Below, piece after piece: positions 5,297 through 8,363 of a DNA stretch of 8,363 nucleotides. Numbering within the stretch: the stretch's first letter is position 1; every line of letters starts with the position of its first letter. The DNA comes from an uncultured Eubacteriales bacterium. Lineage in GTDB: Bacteria > Bacillota > Clostridia > Lachnospirales > Lachnospiraceae. The DNA lies in the NCBI GenBank assembly GCA_902772745.1, contig CACYBV010000217.1, forward strand, positions 1-8,363. The letters run 5' to 3'. The notes under the pieces are model-generated. The model saw only the letters and a list, made by a program, of their open reading frames with translations. It was not told the origin of the DNA and made no database searches. Position numbers and translations under genes: made by a program.

Positions 5297-7414
5297 TTAA
5301 TCAAAAGTATATACTGAAAAATGCCGGTTCCCATGAACTATAATTCGGTCTGTTTTCCAGTCGAAATGCTGACTCCTTGAAGAAAGGCCTATGCACTGTG
5401 ACAGCAAAGTTCCGGCATCATTCCCCTGTACCTGTACCTTTACCAGTTCCATATCCTCCAGCCGAACCAGATAGAGGCACTGACTTTCCGCATTGCCTTG
5501 TTCAGCAGCATGCAGGAGCAGGTAGTTTCCGTCCCTTGACAATTCCGGAGAAGTTGGCAAAACAAGGTAGGGATCGTCAGTCTCTGCAACAGCTGCATTG
5601 TATAGCATCTCCTGAAATTCTTCTGCTGTAAAGGATACGATTTTTTCTGTCCGGTCGTCTATACAGTAATAGATGTCTTTACCGTCGAACTGATCCTCCG
5701 GCCGGAGCACCTGGAAAGCAGCTTGCGACAGGCCAGGATATCCTCCCGACGGATTATCATAATAGGGTGAACTCCCATAGACTACTGCATATCCCGAATT
5801 GGAAGAATACAGGAGCCTTGACGGAACATATATGTCCTGGTGCAGGAGGTTTCCGGTCCATGAGGAATCCCATTCGCTCTTTTTCTCACTGAATCGGAGA
5901 TATCCGGAAGAACGATCGCTGCCTTTCTCTCCCCGTGTTTCGCACATAGCCAGCCAGCTTCCGTCTCCGAGTTCGACAAGATCCGAATATGAAGCATACT
6001 CGCCGAAACTTGCGCACATTTCAGAAAAATCCTCTGCAATATTGTACCGGTAAAGTCTTTCGCGCCTGTCCTCAAAATTGCCATACATGATATAGTAAAA
6101 ATATAGCCCGTCCGCGGAAAAGTCTCCAGTGACAAACAACTGAGCCATCCTGGACGAACCCGGCTTTAAACAATCCTGGAGCAAAATCATTTCGCCGGAC
6201 GTCAGATCTATCAGAACAGGGATGCTGGTCTTTCCCAGTATTATGCTTTCAGGAGACTGAATCACTGCATAGCGGCCGTTCGGAGAGTAAACGACTTCGG
6301 ATGAAAACATTACATGTTCAGGGACACTCGACAGTGTCCACTTCATGAAGGAATCCATGCTGCCGTTCAGATCCTCCGCCCCGCGCGTCGCAGAAGGATA
6401 GCATATATAATAATGACCGTCATAAAAAGGAAGCAATGTATAGCCAAAGCCGGCCAGGCCGCCTTCTCCTGTCGGAGATAAGGATAGTATATTTGTCTGA
6501 CCTTCCTCAGACTCTTCTGCCGCATCCTCGAAGAGCTGATCGGGATTGGGTTCTTCACCATAGGTTTCCAGACAGAAATTTTTATACTCATCCGTCAGGA
6601 CCAGGGTCTCGGTGTTTAAGGGAAGATCGCTGTTCTGTATCTCTTTCAGCACCAGATTACCCTGCTCGAAACGTGCATCCAGTTCCGGATCCCTGACGTT
6701 TTCGGGAAACAGGCCGAGCGCATCCGCCCGCTCTTTGTCCCCCGTTTCCACGAGTGCAGAACGAAAAGATCTTTTTTCTTCATCCGTCATCGCATCAATG
6801 TCGGCTTTTTCAAAGTAAGCAACTGCTTTTTCATACTCTGAAACACTGCTGTACATTACGCCGATTTCCGCTGCATAAAGGTCTACATCCGCTTCACAGA
6901 CTTCAGCAAAGACGATATCTTCTTCAAATGCCTGAACATCGCCCATTCTGGCATCGAGACCGCACTTCAGCGCCCAGCCCTCCGGAAGGGTTGGATGCTC
7001 ATCCAGCAGCTTTTCCATAACGGACAGTGCTTCCTGATACTGTTCCTGTGCAATATAAACCCGGCTCTTACCGATATAGGCATCTGGTTTCCCGGGGTCC
7101 AATCGGATTGCAAGGTCATAACTCGCCAGCGCCTGTTCCGGCGAACCACCTGCTTCATAATCCCCGGCCTTCTTCAGCAGGCTCTCATATTCGCCGGAAG
7201 AATCCTCTGTGCTTCCTTCTCTGTCTGTTTCTATTTCCGACTGCAGGTCTTTCCCGCTGTCATTATCGCTTTCTTTGTCCGCCGTCACCGCGGCCTCTTT
7301 TTCTGTCGCTGTCTCATTCTTCTCGCCCGCCGTTCTGCAGCCTGCGGAAAGGACAAGGCACAGTGCCAGAATCAGGCAAATGTATTTCTTCGGGAATCCG
7401 TATTTCAATTTCAT
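5297..7414 (-). CDS. Putative lipoprotein with TPR repeats and C-terminal beta-propeller-like region
   Basis: This 705-residue protein is probably anchored on the outer face of the membrane. A lipoprotein signal is clear: Lys residues near the start, a hydrophobic core at 11-22, and lipobox LSAGC with Cys26. Residues 27-75 form an acidic, Ser/Thr-rich linker. TPR-like helical pairs follow from about 76 to 210, the clearest being YEAGGSPEQALASYDLAIRL and YIAQEQYQEALSVMEKLL. From about 310 to the end the protein is strand-rich, with repeats of the type seen in TolB/WD-like propellers: YSPNGRYAVIQ, FSADGLYFYYI, LSRDGNYLLLH and the weaker YSSNSGYAVVY. No catalytic motif was recognised. GGAGGAGG lies about 5 nt before the ATG. 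It stands as a single transcription unit between its own promoter and a hairpin. Sampled lines inside it are clearly lower in GC than the operon next to it, which could mean later acquisition. A role in protein-protein contact at the cell surface is only a guess. Confidence 0.82.
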   Translation of the reverse strand: MKLKYGFPKKYICLILALCLVLSAGCRTAGEKNETATEKEAAVTADKESDNDSGKDLQSEIETDREGSTEDSSGEYESLLKKAGDYEAGGSPEQALASYDLAIRLDPGKPDAYIGKSRVYIAQEQYQEALSVMEKLLDEHPTLPEGWALKCGLDARMGDVQAFEEDIVFAEVCEADVDLYAAEIGVMYSSVSEYEKAVAYFEKADIDAMTDEEKRSFRSALVETGDKERADALGLFPENVRDPELDARFEQGNLVLKEIQNSDLPLNTETLVLTDEYKNFCLETYGEEPNPDQLFEDAAEESEEGQTNILSLSPTGEGGLAGFGYTLLPFYDGHYYICYPSATRGAEDLNGSMDSFMKWTLSSVPEHVMFSSEVVYSPNGRYAVIQSPESIILGKTSIPVLIDLTSGEMILLQDCLKPGSSRMAQLFVTGDFSADGLYFYYIMYGNFEDRRERLYRYNIAEDFSEMCASFGEYASYSDLVELGDGSWLAMCETRGEKGSDRSSGYLRFSEKKSEWDSSWTGNLLHQDIYVPSRLLYSSNSGYAVVYGSSPYYDNPSGGYPGLSQAAFQVLRPEDQFDGKDIYYCIDDRTEKIVSFTAEEFQEMLYNAAVAETDDPYLVLPTSPELSRDGNYLLLHAAEQGNAESQCLYLVRLEDMELVKVQVQGNDAGTLLSQCIGLSSRSQHFDWKTDRIIVHGNRHFSVYTFD

Positions 7415-7480
7415 TTCAGCCTCCTCCTAAACCCATCCGGCGAACGTTTCCGGCGCCGGCAGTGTTGTCTTGTCAGTGTC

Positions 7481-7509
7481 AGTATATCGAAAACCAGGGC
7501 AAAAAACAA
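7481..7509 (-). promoter_or_regulatory. Promoter of the lipoprotein gene
   Basis: On the minus strand TTGTTT (7509-7504) and TATACT (7486-7481) have a 17-bp spacer. The -10 is one base off consensus and the -35 is weaker. The ATG lies 66 bp past the -10 box, and the leader holds the palindrome CCGGCGCCGG (7450-7459). It points away from the bioY promoter about 100 bp upstream. Confidence 0.65.
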
Positions 7510-7574
7510 GATGAAAAGCCTGAAATCATCGCATAGGCCGAAGACTGCAGCCGAGGAATCCCATCACTGCACTT

Positions 7575-7625
7575 ACGCGGATATATGTCAACCTTCTTTC
7601 GTTTTTGGTTGACATTTATCCGCGT
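7575..7625. promoter_or_regulatory. BirA-type biotin operator within an extended inverted repeat
   Basis: ATGTCAACC (7585-7593) and GGTTGACAT (7607-7615) are perfect inverted arms separated by 13 bp. BirA sites in Firmicutes are inverted repeats of the form TTGTTAACC...GGTTAACAA, and the arms here fit with one change. The symmetry continues outward: ACGCGGATA (7575-7583) pairs with TATCCGCGT (7617-7625), giving 18 of 19 matches per arm. The right inner arm contains the bioY -35 box, so bound BirA would block RNA polymerase when biotin is plentiful. The BirA gene itself is not in the window. Confidence 0.8.
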
Positions 7626-7637
7626 TCCTGCTATAAT
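7609..7637 (+). promoter_or_regulatory. Consensus promoter of bioY
   Basis: TTGACA (7609-7614) and TATAAT (7632-7637) with a 17-bp spacer make a perfect sigma-A consensus. The -35 box lies inside the right arm of the BirA-type operator. Transcription should start near 7644, leaving a leader of about 45 nt before the ATG at 7689. Such a strong promoter fits a gene held off by a tight repressor. Confidence 0.9.
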
Positions 7638-7681
7638 TCTCCCCGGGTTCCGGTTCACAAAGCCGCCGGTTCCCGGGGAGA
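7638..7681. repeat. Inverted repeat pairing the bioY start region with its ribosome site
   Basis: TCTCCCCGGG (7638-7647) and CCCGGGGAGA (7672-7681) are perfect 10-bp complements, with a minor inner CCGG/CCGG pair (7650-7653 and 7666-7669). The right arm contains GGGGAG, the bioY ribosome site. If the whole left arm were transcribed, the ribosome site would be hidden. The expected start near 7644 would leave only part of the left arm in the RNA, so the effect depends on the true start. Confidence 0.6.
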
Positions 7682-7688
7682 TTTCTGT

Positions 7689-8246
7689 ATGAAAAAAAGT
7701 ACCGTTTATGAACTTTCCGTCTGCGCCCTGATGGCCGCGCTCCTCTGCGTCATTGCGCCTCTGTCCGTACCGATCGGTCCGGTTCCGATATCCCTTGCGA
7801 CGCTGGTGCTGTACCTGTCGGTCCACGTGCTTCGGACGCGCTCCGCGCTGATTTCCTGCGCGCTGTATCTGCTTCTCGGCGCTTTCGGACTTCCGGTCTT
7901 TTCCGGCTATGCGGGAGGCATCGCGAAGCTTGCGGGGCCAACCGGAGGATACCTTGTCGGATACCTGTTCCTCGTATTGATTTCCGGACTGTTTGTCTGG
8001 AAATCCGCCCGCTTTGAGAAACCGGTACTCCGCATCGCCTACTCCGTCCTCGGTATGATTCTCGGAACCGCGGTCCTTTATATCTTTGGAACCATCTGGT
8101 TCAAGATTCAGGCGAAAGTCTCGCTTCCCTATGCGCTCTCTGTCTGTGTTCTGCCTTTCCTTCCGGGAGATCTTGGAAAAATAGCTCTGGCCGCCGTCAT
8201 CGGAAGGCTCGTCAGAAAGGCGCTCCTGAAGGCGGGACTGCTTTAA
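7689..8246 (+). CDS. bioY: Biotin ECF transporter substrate-binding subunit BioY
   Basis: BioY binds biotin in the membrane and, with the shared EcfA/EcfA'/EcfT energy module encoded elsewhere, imports it. The 185-residue protein has about six hydrophobic segments: about 8-26, 35-48, 52-70, 85-104, 115-138 and 148-172. Family marks are visible: VPIGPVPISLATL (27-39), LLLGAFGLPVFSGYAGGIAKL (61-81), GPTGGYLVGY (83-92), LGTAVLYIFGTIWF (125-138) and the C-terminal PFLPGDLGKIALAA (156-169), typical of BioY. The ATG at 7689 is chosen because GGGGAG (7675-7680) lies 8 nt upstream; a longer frame from 7605 would begin inside the operator, before the transcription start. It is probably a single-gene unit repressed by biotin-BirA. 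Its TAA overlaps the TAA of the convergent neighbour. Confidence 0.95.
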   Translation: MKKSTVYELSVCALMAALLCVIAPLSVPIGPVPISLATLVLYLSVHVLRTRSALISCALYLLLGAFGLPVFSGYAGGIAKLAGPTGGYLVGYLFLVLISGLFVWKSARFEKPVLRIAYSVLGMILGTAVLYIFGTIWFKIQAKVSLPYALSVCVLPFLPGDLGKIALAAVIGRLVRKALLKAGLL

Positions 8247-8363
8247 GGCTCCAGGCCTTCGGAAGTGCCTTCCAGCCACCGGGCCGGATCGTCCGGGTTC
8301 TCCGTCACTCCCGTCACCGTCTCAATCACCTCCCTGCCCGGGTCCTCGGTCTGATTGCTGACT
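8243..8363 (-). CDS. C-terminal end of an unrecognised gene (5' part beyond window)
   Basis: On the minus strand, 39 codons are open from the window edge to a TAA at 8245-8243. The peptide is acidic and Pro/Gly-containing, with ENPDDPARWLEGTSEG near its end; no family was recognised. By count, 31 of the 39 third codon positions are G or C, in line with real genes here, and the stop falls exactly where bioY stops. Both points argue that it is a true convergent gene rather than a chance frame. It is too short to predict function or location. Confidence 0.6.
   Translation of the reverse strand, partial: VSNQTEDPGREVIETVTGVTENPDDPARWLEGTSEGLEP

Noticed and set aside
7605..7688. N-terminal extension of BioY by 28 codons
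   Set aside because: The extension would start between the operator arms and before the expected transcription start. The ATG at 7689 has a ribosome site and begins the normal BioY N-terminus.
7479..8279. Minus-strand open frame of 266 codons opposite bioY
   Set aside because: It would run through the bioY promoter and operator, has a low-complexity charged product, and lies opposite the clearly recognised BioY protein.

Overview
The window looks like chromosomal DNA from a moderately GC-rich Gram-positive anaerobe, most likely a member of the Clostridia (Lachnospiraceae-like). This is inferred from strong AGGAGG-type ribosome sites, near-consensus sigma-A promoters with 17-bp spacers, the NifS/Rrf2 and BioY family types, and a lipoprotein signal. 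No rRNA, tRNA, CRISPR array, insertion sequence or phage gene was seen. The ends cut two genes: a cysteine desulfurase on the left and an unrecognised gene on the right.

Layout. (1) Positions 1-1154, minus: a group I (NifS/IscS-type) cysteine desulfurase lacking only its last residues. (2) Positions 1155-1371: a compact divergent control region with one near-consensus promoter in each direction and related dyads over both. (3) Positions 1372-1779, plus: an IscR-like Rrf2 repressor with three cysteines. Together these form an iron-sulfur cluster sensing and assembly pair. (4) Positions 5239 down to 1812, minus: one promoter followed by four tightly spaced genes. They encode an acylphosphatase, a cinnamoyl/feruloyl-esterase-like alpha/beta hydrolase, a protein with two SnoaL-like (NTF2-fold) domains, and an iron-type alcohol dehydrogenase. 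The set looks like a small catabolic or detoxification operon of unknown substrate. (5) Positions 7509 down to 5259, minus: a promoter, a 705-residue lipoprotein with TPR repeats and a probable beta-propeller, and a GC-rich hairpin after its stop. (6) Positions 7575-8246, plus: BioY, the substrate-binding subunit of an ECF biotin transporter, behind a TTGACA-17-TATAAT promoter overlapped by a BirA-type operator inside an unusually long inverted repeat. (7) Positions 8243-8363, minus: the C-terminal end of another gene, whose stop codon overlaps that of bioY.

How the parts relate. NifS supplies sulfur for Fe-S clusters, and the divergent IscR-like regulator probably senses cluster status and represses both genes through the shared dyads. 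BioY would be repressed by a biotin-loaded BirA encoded elsewhere. The four-gene operon could release an alcohol or acid from an ester (hydrolase) and oxidise or reduce the product (dehydrogenase), with the double SnoaL-like protein as an enzyme or binding partner of unknown role. The best candidates for something undescribed are this operon with its double SnoaL-like protein, the lipoprotein, and the extended bioY operator.
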